The translations under genes and the position numbers were made by a program. Shown here piece by piece: positions 42,540 to 51,493 of a DNA stretch of 58,405 nt. The stretch covers positions 1-58,405 of the forward strand of contig JAVBNL010000017.1 of the NCBI GenBank assembly GCA_031551515.1, given 5' to 3'. A model generated the notes under the pieces. That model worked only from the letters and a program-made list of their open reading frames with translations. It searched no databases and was not told the DNA's origin. Each line of letters opens with the position of its first letter. Position 1 is the stretch's first letter. This DNA is from FLUQ01 sp031551515. GTDB taxonomy: Bacteria; Desulfobacterota; Desulfovibrionia; Desulfovibrionales; Desulfovibrionaceae.

Positions 42540-42566
42540 TAGCGCTTCGCGCGTATACAAATGATA

Positions 42567-42596
42567 GGGAGCGGTCTGCCTGCGCGGGCCGCTCCC
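42567..42596. terminator. Hairpin after the glycine-zipper gene
   Basis: The 10-bp stem GGGAGCGGTC / GGCCGCTCCC (one G-U pair) has a 10-nt loop and no T-run. It may still act as a weak or protein-assisted terminator before the beta-CASP gene. Confidence 0.45.
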
Positions 42597-42692
42597 ATCG
42601 TTCGCCCGGGTGTAAAAAGCCTTGCGCTTCACGCTCATGCGCGTAATAAGAGGGCCTTACGGCACGGATACCTTCCGCATGGAGCGATACAT

Positions 42693-44303
42693 ATGAGAGT
42701 TCAATTTCTAGGCGCGGCCCAGACCGTGACCGGTTCCTGCTATGTTATCGAAGCGAACAAGGTGCGTTTTGCCGTTGATTGCGGCATGCACCAGGGCAAC
42801 GCCGCCATCGAAGACCGTAACGACGATACGGAAGCCTACCGGGCGGGGGATATCGCCTTTTTTCTGGTGACCCACGCGCATATCGACCATTCCGGCCTGT
42901 TGCCGCGCATGGTGAAGGAAGGGTTCAAAGGCCCCGTCTATTGCACGGAGCCGACCCGAGATCTGCTTGAAATCATGCTCATGGACAGCGCCCATATTCA
43001 GGAAATGGAAGCGGAGTGGAAAACCCGCAAGCAAAAACGCAAGGGCGCCAAGCCCATTCCTCCGCTCTATACGCAGGAAGATGCGGGTAAAGTGGTGCCT
43101 TTGCTTTCCGCCGTCAGCTACGACCAGACCTTTGAACCCGCACCGGGGATCACGGTGACCTATCGCAACGCGGGGCATATTCTGGGGGCGGCTTTTCTGG
43201 AGATTACGGCCCGCAACGGCGAGGGCGAGACCCGGCTGATTTTCTCCGGCGACCTGGGCCGCCCCGGCGCGCTTTTGATGGACGACGCGGAAGTGCCCAA
43301 ACTGAAGGCCGACTACCTGTTTCTGGAATCGACCTACGGCGACCGCGATCATAAAAACGAAAGCACCAGCCGCGACGAGCTGGCCGAAGCCATTCGCTAC
43401 AGCTACTCGCACGGCGAAAAGGTCATCATTCCCGCTTTTGCCGTGGAACGCACGCAGGAGATTCTGTATTCCCTGTTCCTGCTGCACAAGGCGGGCAAGC
43501 TGCCCGCGGCCCTGCCCGTTTTTGTGGACAGTCCTCTGGCCATACGGGCTACCGAGATTTTTCGCCGCTATCCCAAATACTTCGATGAAGAGCTGCGCGC
43601 GGTCATCGCATCGGGCGAAGATCCTTTCTCGCTGCCGGGCTTGCGCTTTACCCTGACCACGCAAGAATCGCAGGCCATCAACTCCACTCCCGGCTGCGCT
43701 GTGGTCATTTCCGCCAGCGGCATGTGCAACGCGGGCAGAATAAAACACCACCTGCGCCACAACCTCTGGAAACCCGGCGCCAGCATCGTCTTCGTGGGGT
43801 ATCAGGGCGTAGGCACACCCGGCCGCAAGCTGGTGGACGGCGCCCAGTCCATACGCATTCTGGGTGAAGACATGGCGGTCAAGGCCAAAGTGTTCACCAT
43901 CGGCGGTTTTTCCGGCCATGCCGGGCAAAGTCAGATTTTGCACTGGGTGGAGCAGTTCACACGCAAAGATATGACGGTCATTTTGGTTCACGGCGAAGAC
44001 AAGGCGCAGAAAGTCCTATCCGGCCTTTTGAAAGAACGTTTCGCTCTCAAGGTGCTGATTCCTTCGTATCTGGAAGAAATGACCCTGGCCGCGGGCAAGG
44101 AAGTCATGATTCAGGTGGACGCCGCCAAAGCGACGCCCCGTGTGGATTGGGAACTGCTTATCAACGATACCGAGGCCAAAGTGGCCTTGCTGCGCGCCCG
44201 TATGGCGCAGTTGCCCCGGCACGAGTGGTCCGCCCAGGCCGAGCTGCGCGACCGGTTGGTGGAGATTAACAGTGAACTCCTCCGTTTTGTCGCACAAGTA
44301 TAA
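42693..44303 (+). CDS. Metallo-beta-lactamase/beta-CASP RNA-processing nuclease
   Basis: This 536-aa metal-dependent hydrolase has the beta-lactamase signature H61-A-H63-I-D65-H66. The beta-CASP and C-terminal RMMBL parts are indicated by FAVERTQEILYSL, SASGMCNAGRIKHHLRH and IGGFSGHAGQ. Similar bacterial and archaeal proteins are CPSF-like RNA endo/exonucleases; the RNA substrate is unknown. ATG 42693 is used because GGAG lies 8 nt upstream. It ends 15 nt before rsmD, with which it is probably co-transcribed. Confidence 0.88.
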   Translation: MRVQFLGAAQTVTGSCYVIEANKVRFAVDCGMHQGNAAIEDRNDDTEAYRAGDIAFFLVTHAHIDHSGLLPRMVKEGFKGPVYCTEPTRDLLEIMLMDSAHIQEMEAEWKTRKQKRKGAKPIPPLYTQEDAGKVVPLLSAVSYDQTFEPAPGITVTYRNAGHILGAAFLEITARNGEGETRLIFSGDLGRPGALLMDDAEVPKLKADYLFLESTYGDRDHKNESTSRDELAEAIRYSYSHGEKVIIPAFAVERTQEILYSLFLLHKAGKLPAALPVFVDSPLAIRATEIFRRYPKYFDEELRAVIASGEDPFSLPGLRFTLTTQESQAINSTPGCAVVISASGMCNAGRIKHHLRHNLWKPGASIVFVGYQGVGTPGRKLVDGAQSIRILGEDMAVKAKVFTIGGFSGHAGQSQILHWVEQFTRKDMTVILVHGEDKAQKVLSGLLKERFALKVLIPSYLEEMTLAAGKEVMIQVDAAKATPRVDWELLINDTEAKVALLRARMAQLPRHEWSAQAELRDRLVEINSELLRFVAQV

Positions 44304-44318
44304 GAAGCAAGGTTTGTG

Positions 44319-44891
44319 ATGCGCATTCTTTCAGGTGAATTCAAGGGCAGAGCCCTGAAAACGACAGTCGGGCCGGGATACCGCCCGGCCATGGGCAAGG
44401 TGCGCTCGGCGCTTTTTTCCATGCTTGAGGCTCGCGGGGTCGTCTGGCCCGAAACGCGGGTGCTCGACCTTTTCGCGGGCAGCGGCAGCCTGGGTTTTGA
44501 AGCGCTCAGCCGCGGGGCGGCCCATACGTCTTTTGTGGAGGCCCATCCCAAGGCGGCCGCCCTGATTACCGAAAACGCGGAACGCTTCGGTCTTGCCCCT
44601 GAACGTTTTTCAGTGCACAGTACGCAGGCGCGCGTTTTTTTGAGCCAGCGCCGCGCGGTTCCTTTCGACCTTGTTTTTATCGATCCGCCTTACGAAGGCG
44701 GATTTTTGTCTTCAACCATCAAGGCCGTGCTGCGGGGCGGCTGGCTGCGCCCGGGCGGCATGGTCAACGCCGAAGTGGAACGGCGCCTCGCCGTTGACCC
44801 GGAAAATGATTTTTCCCCCCTGATTTGTGAAACAGACAGAACATATGGACAGACACGGGTGATATTATGGTCTCTGCAACAGAACGGATAG
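44319..44891 (+). CDS. rsmD: 16S rRNA (guanine-N2)-methyltransferase RsmD
   Basis: This 190-aa enzyme methylates guanine 966 of 16S rRNA (E. coli numbering). MRILSGEFKGR is the family start, VLDLFAGSGSLGFEALSRGA the SAM-binding region, and FIDPPYEGG the catalytic NPPY-type motif. ATG 44319 is favoured over the adjacent GTG 44316. Its 3' end overlaps coaD by 25 nt; rsmD-coaD is a widely conserved pair. Confidence 0.93.
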   Translation: MRILSGEFKGRALKTTVGPGYRPAMGKVRSALFSMLEARGVVWPETRVLDLFAGSGSLGFEALSRGAAHTSFVEAHPKAAALITENAERFGLAPERFSVHSTQARVFLSQRRAVPFDLVFIDPPYEGGFLSSTIKAVLRGGWLRPGGMVNAEVERRLAVDPENDFSPLICETDRTYGQTRVILWSLQQNG

Positions 44892-45397
44892 CGGTTTATC
44901 CCGGCACTTTCGACCCTTTGACCAACGGGCATGTCAGCCTGACGCGCCGCGCGTGCGAGCTTTTTGACACGGTTATTCTGGCCGTGGCCGAAGACGCCTC
45001 GAAAAAAACCTTGTTTACCGTGGAAGAACGCGTGGCAATGGCCGAAAAGGTTTTCAGCGACAACCCCCAGGTCAAGGTCATGGCCTTCAACGGGCTGACC
45101 GTCGATTTCGCGGTATCCTGCGGCACCAATATCCTGATACGGGGTTTGCGCGCCATCTCCGATTTCGAATACGAACTGCAACTTGCGCTGCTCAACCGCA
45201 AGCTGCAGAACAAAGTGCAGACTATGTTCCTGATGACCGACTATCAATGGCTGTATGTCAGCTCGACCATCGTGAAAACGGCGGCCAGGCTGAACGGCAA
45301 CATCAAGGGCCTGGTGCCCGAGCTGGTGCGCAAAGGCCTGATGGAAAAATACGGGCATCCCTATGTGCCCATGCAAGAGAGTGAGTGGGGGGATTAG
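44867..45397 (+). CDS. coaD: Phosphopantetheine adenylyltransferase
   Basis: This 176-aa enzyme makes dephospho-CoA from ATP and 4'-phosphopantetheine, the penultimate CoA step. YPGTFDPLTNGH holds the nucleotidyltransferase HxGH-like motif, and NILIRGLRAISDFEYE and SSTIVK are further family motifs. Length fits the hexameric bacterial form. The start overlaps the end of rsmD, implying coupled translation. Confidence 0.95.
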   Translation: MVSATERIAVYPGTFDPLTNGHVSLTRRACELFDTVILAVAEDASKKTLFTVEERVAMAEKVFSDNPQVKVMAFNGLTVDFAVSCGTNILIRGLRAISDFEYELQLALLNRKLQNKVQTMFLMTDYQWLYVSSTIVKTAARLNGNIKGLVPELVRKGLMEKYGHPYVPMQESEWGD

Positions 45398-45418
45398 GCG
45401 CGCCTTTCTGAATGCTGT

Positions 45419-46498
45419 ATGGATAGCAATATGGCAAACAACAAAGACGAAAATCAGTATGTGTTAGCGGCGGATATCGGCGGAACACACAGCCGTTTCG
45501 CCATATTCGAACTGCGCTCGATGCCGGGCGATACGCCGCGCGCATCCCTGCGGCTGGTACGTAAAGTGCGGCTGCGCACGCAAGAAAGCGGCGGGTCCGC
45601 GAACCTGATCCGCGCGCTTGCCGCCGCTTCAGGCGATGACGCGGGCTATCTCACGCCCGTCTCGCCGCGGCCTGTTGCCCTGTCGCTGGCCGTTCTGGCC
45701 GTGCCCGGACCCACGGCCGGATCTGACCCCGCCGAAGGCCCGTCGGATGAAGTCTGCCATTGCCCCAACATCCCCTGGCCCATTGTGCAGCAAGAAATCA
45801 GGGCCGCTCTGAACGGCGTCCCCGTGCGGTTGCTGAACGATTTCGCGGCGCAGGGGTTCGCGTGCGCTTGCCTGCCGGGGCCGCTGGATATAACCCCCGT
45901 GCGGCCGGGCGCGGCAAAGCCTTTTTCGCCGCTGGCCATCGTCGGCGCGGGCACGGGGCTGGGGCAGTGCCTGGTGCTGCCGGGCAACCCGCCCGCGATT
46001 TTGAGTTCCGAAGGGGGGCATTCGTTGTTCCCCTTTGTGGGCGAAGAAGAATTCGCCTACGCCGCGTATCTGGCCAACACCACAGGCCGCAAGGAAATCA
46101 TCAAAGACATGGTGTTGTCGGGCAGCGGCCTGGCGCATCTATACGCCTTTCACACCGGCGAATCGCTTGACCCGCACGAGGTTCCGGCAAAAGCCGCGCG
46201 GCATTTCACGACACTGCAGTGGTGCGCCCGGTTTTACGGCCGGTCCTGCCGCGATTTTGTACTGAACAGCTTGTCTTTGGGCGGGGTGTTCATCACCGGC
46301 GGGCTTGCCGCCCATTTGCCTGGGCTGCTCGACCATCCCGCCTTTGCCGAGGCGTTTCAGGATGAACCGGCCATGCGGCATCTGCTGTCCGCCGTGCCTG
46401 TCTATCATTTTCGCAATCAGGATGCGGGCCTTTGGGGTTCGGCGGCTTTCGCCGCCTTGGCTTTGCGGCCGGGGGCGGAATTGGTCGCGAAAGACTAG
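45419..46498 (+). CDS. glk: Glucokinase-family protein
   Basis: This 359-aa protein has the phosphate-binding AADIGGTHSRFAIF at the N-terminus, AGTGLG and SSEGGHSLFPF, typical of bacterial glucokinases; the catalytic Asp is likely in LLNDFAAQG. It is somewhat longer than E. coli Glk (321 aa), with an extra loop near residues 95-115. It would phosphorylate glucose with ATP, feeding the PFK encoded elsewhere in the window. The start is not certain because no strong ribosome-binding site precedes ATG 45419; ATG 45431 is an alternative. A perfect inverted repeat overlaps the stop. Confidence 0.88.
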   Translation: MDSNMANNKDENQYVLAADIGGTHSRFAIFELRSMPGDTPRASLRLVRKVRLRTQESGGSANLIRALAAASGDDAGYLTPVSPRPVALSLAVLAVPGPTAGSDPAEGPSDEVCHCPNIPWPIVQQEIRAALNGVPVRLLNDFAAQGFACACLPGPLDITPVRPGAAKPFSPLAIVGAGTGLGQCLVLPGNPPAILSSEGGHSLFPFVGEEEFAYAAYLANTTGRKEIIKDMVLSGSGLAHLYAFHTGESLDPHEVPAKAARHFTTLQWCARFYGRSCRDFVLNSLSLGGVFITGGLAAHLPGLLDHPAFAEAFQDEPAMRHLLSAVPVYHFRNQDAGLWGSAAFAALALRPGAELVAKD

Positions 46499-46543
46499 AC
46501 AGTGCCGGAAAACCAAAAATTATCACGCGACGGCACTGTCTAG
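46495..46543. repeat. Perfect 13-bp inverted repeat overlapping the glk stop
   Basis: CTAGACAGTGCCG (46495-46507) and CGGCACTGTCTAG (46531-46543) are perfect complements around a 23-nt AT-rich loop. The left arm contains the glk stop codon, and the next gene on the other strand ends 13 nt away. No T-run follows. Confidence 0.75.
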
Positions 46544-46555
46544 AACTGCGCGGGT

Positions 46556-46810
46556 TCAGGTCGTTTTTTTCACCGAATAGGTGGAAAAGTCGGACGCAAG
46601 GCAATCAAAGCATCCGCCAAGCATGCCTTTGAATACCTCTTGGGGGGGCGCTTCAGGCGCATCCGGGCTGGAGCATTTCGCTTGGGTGCTGTTCAGCCGC
46701 TGCACTTCGCGCTGGCTTTTATATTCAACCTCACCGCAGTATTTGCAACGGAAATATGTGGCCCTGCGAGAGCAGTTGCAGTCTTCTTTGACGTATTGAT
46801 GTTTTTTCAT
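46556..46810 (-). CDS. Small cysteine-rich protein, possible zinc ribbon
   Basis: An 84-aa protein has seven Cys, including CNC (11-13) and CKYC (22-25), with further Cys at 46, 67 and 70 (GCFDC). The spacing suggests one or two zinc sites, but I recognise no family. It starts 17 nt after the response regulator stop, with a poor ribosome-binding site, so it is probably expressed from the same transcript. No function is proposed. Confidence 0.6.
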   Translation of the reverse strand: MKKHQYVKEDCNCSRRATYFRCKYCGEVEYKSQREVQRLNSTQAKCSSPDAPEAPPQEVFKGMLGGCFDCLASDFSTYSVKKTT

Positions 46811-46827
46811 GTTTTTTTTGCCGTAGT

Positions 46828-47934
46828 CTATGAGGAGGCGGAAGAGAGGACGTGCACGGCGCCGATAATCACATTGTCGGCATTTTTATATGGCGTGATG
46901 CTGCATTGGATTTGCCCGGCTTTCGGGTTCAAGGTTATGCCGCCCGATTGCGGCGCGAAATCTTTCAGAAATCGGCCAAATGGAGAATCGGCGCCGCCGG
47001 GGTCCAAAAAATCAAGCCGCTCTCCTTCTTTGAGGGGCGATGTGGTCATGCCCCTGGCCGCGCTGTTGGCAATGACCAGATGACCGCCCAGATCCGTCAC
47101 GATGACGCCGTCCTGCAAAGAGTCGATAGTCGTCCGAATCAGGTTGTAGGCCGTTCGAAACGCGTCTTCCGCGTCTTTTCTGGCGGTGACGTCGGAAACA
47201 ATCCCTTCGTAGTGCACCAGTTCGCCGTCAGCCGACAGTATGGGCGTACAGCATTCGGATATCCACAGCATGTCGCCGTCGCGCCCGAAAACCCTGGATT
47301 CGAAATTGCACACCTCGCCCTGTTCTTGCAGCAGGGCAAGCAGCAACCGCCTGCGGTCGGGGTCGTCATAGAGCTGCTCGTCCTGTGAACGGAGTGTGGC
47401 CATGAGCTCTTGGGGACCGGCATATCCCAGTATCGAGGCGAAAGCTTGGTTGCAGGTGAGGTAATAGCCGTCCGGGTGGCTGATATAGATGCCCATGGCC
47501 GCGTTGTTGTAAATGGCCCGATAGCGCTGCTCGCTTTCCGCAAGCGATGTCTGCAGCGTATGATGGTGCATGGCTATACGCAGATTCATCCGCAACGGAA
47601 CGATATTGACGGGCTTTTGGAGAAAGCTCAGAGCCCCGCTTTCGGATACGCCTTCCAGTATCTCTTCTTCCTGTGACCCGGAAATAATAATAACGGGAAG
47701 TTTCGCTTCTCGTATTATATGGCGTGTCAGGTCAAGCCCGTTTGCTCCATCTTTGAGATGAAGATCCATAAAGACGAGGTCGTATTTATCTTTTTTTATA
47801 GCGTGTAGTGTTTCTTTGCTGTTTGTTGCCGTGGCTACGACGGTATGACCTTCTTCCGTAATAAGTTGTTCCAAAAGCATGGCTGTAAGCGGATCGTCTT
47901 CAACAATTAATATGCGTAAATTGTTTTTTTTCAT
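46828..47934 (-). CDS. Response regulator with REC-PAS-PAS architecture
   Basis: This 368-aa protein has an N-terminal receiver domain (about 7-120) with D13/D14, phospho-acceptor D57 (VFMDLHL) and K107 (QKPVN). A PAS domain with PAC follows (about 135-255), then a second shorter PAS (about 265-365). There is no DNA-binding, kinase or GGDEF output domain, so it probably acts through protein contact. No histidine kinase is adjacent, making it an orphan. It is divergent from the second MCP gene and followed by the Cys-rich protein gene. Confidence 0.85.
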   Translation of the reverse strand: MKKNNLRILIVEDDPLTAMLLEQLITEEGHTVVATATNSKETLHAIKKDKYDLVFMDLHLKDGANGLDLTRHIIREAKLPVIIISGSQEEEILEGVSESGALSFLQKPVNIVPLRMNLRIAMHHHTLQTSLAESEQRYRAIYNNAAMGIYISHPDGYYLTCNQAFASILGYAGPQELMATLRSQDEQLYDDPDRRRLLLALLQEQGEVCNFESRVFGRDGDMLWISECCTPILSADGELVHYEGIVSDVTARKDAEDAFRTAYNLIRTTIDSLQDGVIVTDLGGHLVIANSAARGMTTSPLKEGERLDFLDPGGADSPFGRFLKDFAPQSGGITLNPKAGQIQCSITPYKNADNVIIGAVHVLSSASS

Positions 47935-48161
47935 TTGCGTACGCTTTATAATACGACTTTTTTATTATTTTGGGTTGTATAAATTGTATAATAAATTGTT
48001 TATCTATTATATACTATCGAATATAAAAAGGCAATATTTGTTTATGCATTGCGCATATCCATCGTATTTAATTGATAAAAATTTGCATTGAATCTTGATT
48101 GGCCCTATAGGATTTGCTAAGAATGCCGATCTAGCTGGCCATATCACCGTACGGGGGGCAT
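47935..48161. promoter_or_regulatory. AT-rich divergent promoter region of response regulator and MCP genes
   Basis: This 227-nt region is very AT-rich. For the MCP, TTGCAT (48083-48088) and TATAGG (48106-48111) are 17 nt apart and form a plausible sigma70 promoter. GGGGGG directly before ATG 48162 is the ribosome-binding site. No promoter for the response regulator was singled out. Confidence 0.45.
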
Positions 48162-50474
48162 ATGCGTATTACGATCTTCGCAAAAATAGCATTAATGACG
48201 ACATTTGCAATTTTATTAGCGACGCTTTCCATTCTGTATATAGTTAATGTGAAATCTTTGGCCAAATTTGACCAGGAAGCTGATGATTCCCTCAAAATTT
48301 CCGCCGGCGTCGCTGTGGAATTCTTTCGGGATTATAGCCGTACCATGAAAGGATACGCTTACCAACTTTCGACGAACGGAGAATTCATCAGAGCAGTTGC
48401 TACGAAAGATAAAGAGAGTATCCGCGCGCTGACCAAGAAAATTCTTGAAGAAAGCACGGTTATCGATTCCATAGTCATTACGGACGAAAAGGGCATCATC
48501 ATTGCCAGGGCGCATTCCGCCACATCGGGCGATAGTGCCGCATATCAGGTGAACGTGCAGAAATCGTTGAAAGGAGAGTCTTCCGTCGGATGCGAGCCCA
48601 TCAGCACGCAGGGCATGTCACTGCGCGCCGGTACGCCGGTCAAATTCAACGGGAGCATCGTGGGCACCCTTTCCATCGGCATCACGCTGTCCAGCCCCCA
48701 ATATATTAAAACCATTAAAAAGTTGCTGTCGCTCGAAGTGGCCGTGTACCGCGACGACACGTGCCTGTCCGCCACTTTGAAGCCCGGAGCGAATGAATCG
48801 CTGGATATGATAAAGCTGCAGGATGCCGCGGTGATTGAAAGCGTTCTGCGGCGCCACGAAGAAAAACACGCCAGGGTGACCCTTTTCGGGGGGGCTTATG
48901 ACGGGGCTTATATTCCGCTTCTCAACAGCGATGGAAAAGCTATCGGCATTTTCTTTTTAGGGGCGGAACGCGCATCCATCGAGCAAGACGCGCGTGACAT
49001 CATGAACGCCATCATTTGGATTGCCGTGGCCATTATGGTTCTCATGTCGATTTTCGCCGTCTTTTATGCCCGCATGGCCATATCGCGCCCCCTTGCCGAG
49101 ATAACCAAGCTGGTCAAAGATCTTGTCGACGACAGGGCGGAGTTGAGTTCCAAGCTGAACGATTCGGCCAATGACGAGGTCGGCGCGCTGTCGCACCAGA
49201 TAAACCGGTTGACCGGCAAGGTGTTTACCATGCTGTGCAATATCGAAGGCTTTAAAAATCTGGTTAACGCCATTCCAGACCCGGTCTTTGCAGTAGACAA
49301 GGAGTATAAGCTTATTCTGGGCAACTCCGCCACCTGCGTCGCCGCCGGGGTTAAAGATTTCGCCAAGATTCAGGGCAAACCCGTCAACGAGGTGTTCGGC
49401 ACCCGTTTCTTCGGTTCCGAGCAATGCGGTCTGCGCAAGGTTATGGAAACTGGAAGACGGGCGGTGACGGAAATACATACGCTGACGCTGGAAAGCAAGC
49501 AGCGTGATATTCGCGGCCTGTGCGACGTGGTGTTGGATTGCAACGGCGAAATCAACGGCTACCTTGAGGTTGCCAGCGACGTGACGCAGATGATGGAGCA
49601 GGAACGCAAAACGCAGGCCCAGGTCGCGCATATTCGTGAAGTGAACCATAAAATCATGGAAATCTCCGAACAGGTGGCTTCTTCCGCGAATATGATTTTT
49701 GGGCAGACCGCGGCCGTGCAGAACGGCGCCAACACCCAGAGCCACCTGATGCACGAAACGCTGCAAGCCATACAGCAGATGAACGAAACCATTATGGATG
49801 TCGCCCGCAACGCGGGCAGAGCTTCCGAACAAGCCGGCGCGGGGCAGAACAAGGCTTCTTCCGGCGCGGGCATCGTAACGCAGGCTATGAAGAGCATCGG
49901 CGACGTTCGCGCCCGCACGGCTTCGTTGCGCGAAAGCCTTGAAAGCCTGGGCGGGCAGGCGGAAGCCATCGGCAGAATTATGAACGTCATTTCCGACATT
50001 GCCGATCAGACGAACTTGTTGGCCCTGAACGCGGCCATTGAAGCCGCCCGCGCCGGAGAAGCCGGCCGGGGCTTTGCCGTGGTGGCCGACGAAGTGCGCA
50101 AGCTGGCGGAAAAGACGATGGGCGCCACCCTGGAAGTGCGCCAGGCTATTGAGAATATTCAGAAAGGCTCTGTGGAAAACATTAGCGCCATGGGTGATGT
50201 TTCACAGTCGGTCGATCAGGCCACGGGGCTTTCGCAGCAGTCGGGCGAGGCGCTCAAAGAGATAGTGTCTCTGGTCAGCGACACCACCGGCCAGGTGGCG
50301 GCCATCGCTGCGGCGGCTGAAGAACAGTCCGCTTCCAGTGAAGAGATTCGCCGCAGCGTGGATGAAGTGACCCGGCTCTCTGAAGAAACGGTGGCCCAAC
50401 TGCGGGAATCGGGCGAGGCGGCTCAGGAATTGGCGCGGCTTGCGGAGACGTTGCGCGCTGTCGCCACCAGTTAA
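48162..50474 (+). CDS. Methyl-accepting chemotaxis protein with Cache, HAMP and PAS domains
   Basis: This 770-aa chemoreceptor has a TM1 at about 8-30. A periplasmic Cache-like domain (about 35-275) contains the IDSIVITDEKGIIIARAH strand. TM2 is at about 285-308, followed by HAMP, a cytoplasmic PAS domain (about 370-475, NAIPDPVFAVDKEYKLILGN), then the coiled coil and signalling tip with DQTNLLALNAAIEAARAG. The extra PAS suggests it also senses a cytoplasmic signal such as redox state. It differs from the first MCP of the window by that PAS. It is followed by a GC-rich hairpin. Confidence 0.93.
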   Translation: MRITIFAKIALMTTFAILLATLSILYIVNVKSLAKFDQEADDSLKISAGVAVEFFRDYSRTMKGYAYQLSTNGEFIRAVATKDKESIRALTKKILEESTVIDSIVITDEKGIIIARAHSATSGDSAAYQVNVQKSLKGESSVGCEPISTQGMSLRAGTPVKFNGSIVGTLSIGITLSSPQYIKTIKKLLSLEVAVYRDDTCLSATLKPGANESLDMIKLQDAAVIESVLRRHEEKHARVTLFGGAYDGAYIPLLNSDGKAIGIFFLGAERASIEQDARDIMNAIIWIAVAIMVLMSIFAVFYARMAISRPLAEITKLVKDLVDDRAELSSKLNDSANDEVGALSHQINRLTGKVFTMLCNIEGFKNLVNAIPDPVFAVDKEYKLILGNSATCVAAGVKDFAKIQGKPVNEVFGTRFFGSEQCGLRKVMETGRRAVTEIHTLTLESKQRDIRGLCDVVLDCNGEINGYLEVASDVTQMMEQERKTQAQVAHIREVNHKIMEISEQVASSANMIFGQTAAVQNGANTQSHLMHETLQAIQQMNETIMDVARNAGRASEQAGAGQNKASSGAGIVTQAMKSIGDVRARTASLRESLESLGGQAEAIGRIMNVISDIADQTNLLALNAAIEAARAGEAGRGFAVVADEVRKLAEKTMGATLEVRQAIENIQKGSVENISAMGDVSQSVDQATGLSQQSGEALKEIVSLVSDTTGQVAAIAAAAEEQSASSEEIRRSVDEVTRLSEETVAQLRESGEAAQELARLAETLRAVATS

Positions 50475-50500
50475 CCGTATTTCCGCCTTATGGTTTGAAG

Positions 50501-50534
50501 CAACCCCGGCGCGGCAAAAATTGCGCCGGGGTTG
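50501..50534. terminator. GC-rich hairpin after the second MCP gene
   Basis: A perfect 12-bp stem CAACCCCGGCGC / GCGCCGGGGTTG has a 10-nt loop. No T-run follows, so termination is probable but not certain. It lies 27 nt before the next start codon. Confidence 0.6.
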
Positions 50535-50561
50535 TGGCTCGCGTACCCTTGCGGAGGGCAA

Positions 50562-51485
50562 ATGCAAGTCGACGTTCTGATCAACGTGTTCGGCAAGCCC
50601 CATCAGACGGCCCTGGCGCTCTTGTCTTTGTTGCGCTGGTCCGGGCCGCGCATCAACAGAGTTTATTTTCACGAAGAGCCCTGCACCTCCGAATTCGAGC
50701 GGAAAAATCACGCTTCCCTTCTGGCCTATTTGGGCGACAGGGTGGAGCGCTTTGCCGTTCCGCTCTGGCTGGGCACGGAAACCACCGACGAAGAACGGCT
50801 GCGCAGGGATGAGACCTACCGGCTGTCCATGCGCTACCAGTACGGCTGGGAGCGGACGGAGAAAAAGTACGCCCTGATCATCCACAATGACATAGAGGTC
50901 ATGGCGGATGTGGTGGGGGAACTTTTGAGCGGTATCCAGGGGGCCGCCGCCATCGGTGAGATAGGTCAGTGCTGGTGGTGTCCGGCAGGGCAGGGGGGGC
51001 TTTGCTCGCGCGAAGAGTACGCCGCCTTTCGGCCCAAGTATCACCAGCTGATGCATCTGTATAATACGGGCATGGATTACAAGAACCGGCGGGCTTACAA
51101 CCTCGGCCTGCGGCGGGAGTTTTGGGAAAAACCCTGGCCGTTGCCCGAATGCCGCGTCAACGAATGGTGCATGTTGGTCGATATGGAGCAGGCGCGCCCG
51201 GCCACAATGCCTTTCGGCCCGGCGGCGCCGCTGGGCGCGCTGTTCGCTTCCGGCGCGAAGATCGGAGAGGATTGGGAAGATACAGTCAACCTGGATACCG
51301 GCGTGCAGTGGTTTCGGGATATGAACCACTTGGGCTTCAGCTTTCGCCATTGCCCTATCGAGCAATGCATCAGGCACGACCGCCGGGGCAACGTGGCCCT
51401 CAGCCAGGCCGAGCTGTATATCAAAAACGAGATAACGGCCAAAGAAACACTGCGGCGGGAATATCCCGAATTCCCGCTGCCGTAA
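50562..51485 (+). CDS. Glycosyltransferase-like protein of unknown substrate
   Basis: This 307-aa protein starts MQVDVLINVFGKPHQTALALLSLLRW, a Rossmann-like N-terminus reminiscent of GT-A glycosyltransferases. ALIIHNDIEVMADVV supplies a candidate Asp-X-Glu metal site. Four Trp-rich spots (CWWCPAGQ, REFWEKPWPLPE) are unusual. ATG 50562 follows GGAGGGCAA. I could not assign a subfamily; a distinct alternative is a hypothetical protein with no enzymatic role. It is convergent with miaA. Confidence 0.5.
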   Translation: MQVDVLINVFGKPHQTALALLSLLRWSGPRINRVYFHEEPCTSEFERKNHASLLAYLGDRVERFAVPLWLGTETTDEERLRRDETYRLSMRYQYGWERTEKKYALIIHNDIEVMADVVGELLSGIQGAAAIGEIGQCWWCPAGQGGLCSREEYAAFRPKYHQLMHLYNTGMDYKNRRAYNLGLRREFWEKPWPLPECRVNEWCMLVDMEQARPATMPFGPAAPLGALFASGAKIGEDWEDTVNLDTGVQWFRDMNHLGFSFRHCPIEQCIRHDRRGNVALSQAELYIKNEITAKETLRREYPEFPLP

Positions 51486-51493
51486 GGGCGCTT

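Noticed and set aside
48100..48120. Possible sigma54 (GG...GC) promoter before the second MCP gene
   Set aside because: TGG and TTGCT occur, but GG and GC are 13 nt apart instead of 10.
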